A stretch of 64,000 nucleotides of DNA from Sphingobium sp. EM0848 (GTDB lineage Bacteria > Pseudomonadota > Alphaproteobacteria > Sphingomonadales > Sphingomonadaceae): the NCBI RefSeq assembly GCF_013375555.1, contig NZ_JABXWB010000005.1, forward strand, positions 823,501 through 887,500. Direction: 5' to 3'. Below the pieces are notes generated by a model. The model ran no database searches. It was given only the letters and a program-made list of their open reading frames with translations, and was not told where the DNA came from. Positions within the stretch are counted from its first letter, which is position 1. Every line of letters starts with the position of its first letter. Shown here piece by piece: positions 62,812 to 64,000 of the stretch. A program made the position numbers and the translations under genes.

Positions 62812-64000
62812 ATGGCTAGTGGCATTAAGGACAAGGTCGCGATCATCGGCATGGGCTGTTCGCGGTTCGGCGAGCGCTGGGATGTCGGGACCGAGGCGCT
62901 TCTCGCTGAGGCGTTTGACGAGGCGTTGCAGGACGCCGGTATCGAACGGGGGCAGATCGACGCGGCGTGGACCGGATCGTGCTTCGACCGGATCAATGTT
63001 GGCAACTCGGCGATTCCGGCCGCAACCGCGCTGCGTCTGGACGGTATTCCCGTCAGCCGCATGGAGAATATGTGCGCGACCGGTACGGAGGCCCTTCGCG
63101 GTGCGGCCTATGCCGTCGCATCGGGCGCGGTGGACATCGCGCTCGCCATCGGCTCGGAAAAGCTGAAGGATACGGGCTATGGTGGCCTGCCGGTGCAGAC
63201 CAAGGGCACGTTCAACGACCTGTGGTTGCCGATGGGGTCGGCGCCTGCCGGTTTTGCCCAGCTCGCGGCTGGCTATCGCACGCGCCACAACATCCCGAAG
63301 GAGGATCTGAAGCGGGCGATCGGCCATGTTTCCTGGAAAAGCCATCAGAACGGCGTGCTGTCGCCGAAGGCGCACCTGCGCAAGGCCGTCCCGCTGGAAA
63401 CGATCCTGAACGCGCCCATGATCGCCGAACCGCTCGGCCTGTTCGACTGTTGCGGCGTCAGTGACGGCGCGGCTGCGGCGATCGTCACCACGCCGGAGAT
63501 CGCCCGCGCGCTAGGCAAGCGTGATCTTGTCACGATCAAGGCCATACAGCTTTCGGTGTCGAGCGGTCGTGAATCCACCACCGACCAGTGGGATGGCAGC
63601 TATGTCCGCAACACGCGCAATGCCGCCACCAAGGCCTATAAGGAGGCCGGTATCACCGATCCGCGCGAGCAGCTCGGGCTGATCGAGGTGCACGACTGTT
63701 TTTCGATCACCGAACTCGTCACGATGGAGGATCTTTTCCTGTCGGAAGACGGCAGGGCTGTTTCCGATATTCTCGATGGCTTTTACGACCGGGACGGGAA
63801 AGTGCCGTGCCAAGTCGACGGTGGCCTGAAATGCTTTGGTCATCCGATCGGGGCCTCGGGCCTGCGCATGGCCTATGAAATCTACAACCAGCTTCTGGGC
63901 CGGGCCGGGGAGCGGCAGCTTTCCAACGTCAGCATGGGGCTGACCCACAATCTTGGTGGTGTTCCCTATCTGGGCGTCGCCGCTGTTTCGGTCCTGGGCC
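62812..64000 (+). CDS. Thiolase (SCP-x/acetyl-CoA acetyltransferase type), runs off the window
   Basis: The first 396 codons are present from ATG 62812, which has GGAG upstream. The nucleophile Cys88 is in MENMCATGTEAL; His294 (HDCFSITEL), Cys341 and His344 (CFGHPIGASG) complete the site. It would cleave a 3-ketoacyl-CoA with CoA to release acetyl- or propionyl-CoA. The gene is 29 bases after the fusion-protein gene, in one operon with MaoC. Only the last few residues seem to be missing. Confidence 0.92.
   Translation, partial: MASGIKDKVAIIGMGCSRFGERWDVGTEALLAEAFDEALQDAGIERGQIDAAWTGSCFDRINVGNSAIPAATALRLDGIPVSRMENMCATGTEALRGAAYAVASGAVDIALAIGSEKLKDTGYGGLPVQTKGTFNDLWLPMGSAPAGFAQLAAGYRTRHNIPKEDLKRAIGHVSWKSHQNGVLSPKAHLRKAVPLETILNAPMIAEPLGLFDCCGVSDGAAAAIVTTPEIARALGKRDLVTIKAIQLSVSSGRESTTDQWDGSYVRNTRNAATKAYKEAGITDPREQLGLIEVHDCFSITELVTMEDLFLSEDGRAVSDILDGFYDRDGKVPCQVDGGLKCFGHPIGASGLRMAYEIYNQLLGRAGERQLSNVSMGLTHNLGGVPYLGVAAVSVLG

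Noticed and set aside
1..64000. CRISPR arrays, tRNA or rRNA genes, replication origin
   Set aside because: No regularly spaced repeats, no tRNA-like cloverleaf with CCA-end context, no rRNA sequence and no repABC- or dnaA-type genes were seen.

Overview
The window is GC-rich DNA that looks like a sphingomonad alphaproteobacterium (Sphingobium, Novosphingobium or Sphingomonas type). This is inferred from three TonB-dependent receptors (four with a broken one), many short-chain dehydrogenases, oxygenases and CoA enzymes, frequent 4-base gene overlaps, and several insertion sequences. No rRNA, tRNA, CRISPR array or replication origin was seen. The whole region reads as a catabolic island for bulky, probably lipophilic or steroid/terpenoid/aromatic-like compounds; the substrate is inference only.

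Layout. 1-730: start of a TonB receptor. 1054-7017 (minus): a compact, translationally coupled operon encoding a lipocalin-like protein, a Tat-exported nitrilase homologue with Ser in place of the nucleophilic Cys, two unknown proteins (one membrane), a VAO/p-cresol-hydroxylase-type flavoprotein, a c-type cytochrome lipoprotein and a secreted DUF1838 protein, with a divergent LysR regulator at 7114. 8079-9362: a P450 cut by an in-frame amber codon. 9559-14282: a three-subunit molybdenum hydroxylase (form II CoxL type) with a divergent CoxG. 14379-16527: TauD-type dioxygenase and CapA-fold protein. 16992-22821: TetR, lactonase remnants around an IS1380-family element, a VOC protein, an SDR remnant and a second CapA protein. 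23117-30900: SDR, acyl-CoA ligase and a TonB receptor broken by two insertion sequences. 31097-38694: XRE regulator, aldehyde dehydrogenase, GMC oxidoreductase, tandem duplicated SDRs and another SDR. 38825-47286: amidohydrolase, a Baeyer-Villiger monooxygenase broken by a second copy of the same IS4-family element, a medium-chain reductase, a SnoaL-like protein and two SDRs. 47467-56239: XRE regulator divergent from an intact TonB receptor, TauD dioxygenase, SDR, Rieske oxygenase and another receptor. 56329-64000: a beta-oxidation-like block (enoyl-CoA hydratase, MFE-2-type dehydrogenase, MaoC hydratase, HMG-CoA-synthase-like protein fused to a zinc-ribbon/OB domain, thiolase) plus an esterase and a 3-hydroxyisobutyrate-dehydrogenase-like enzyme.

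How it may work together: receptors import the compound; Rieske, TauD, P450, BVMO, GMC and molybdenum enzymes oxidise it; SDRs, the aldehyde dehydrogenase and hydrolases process alcohols, aldehydes and esters; the acyl-CoA ligase and beta-oxidation block degrade a side chain. Several parts occur as diverged paralogous pairs (receptor, XRE regulator, TauD, CapA, SDR). Two genes (receptor and BVMO) are broken by insertion sequences yet regain a continuous frame when the elements are removed, pointing to recent inactivation.
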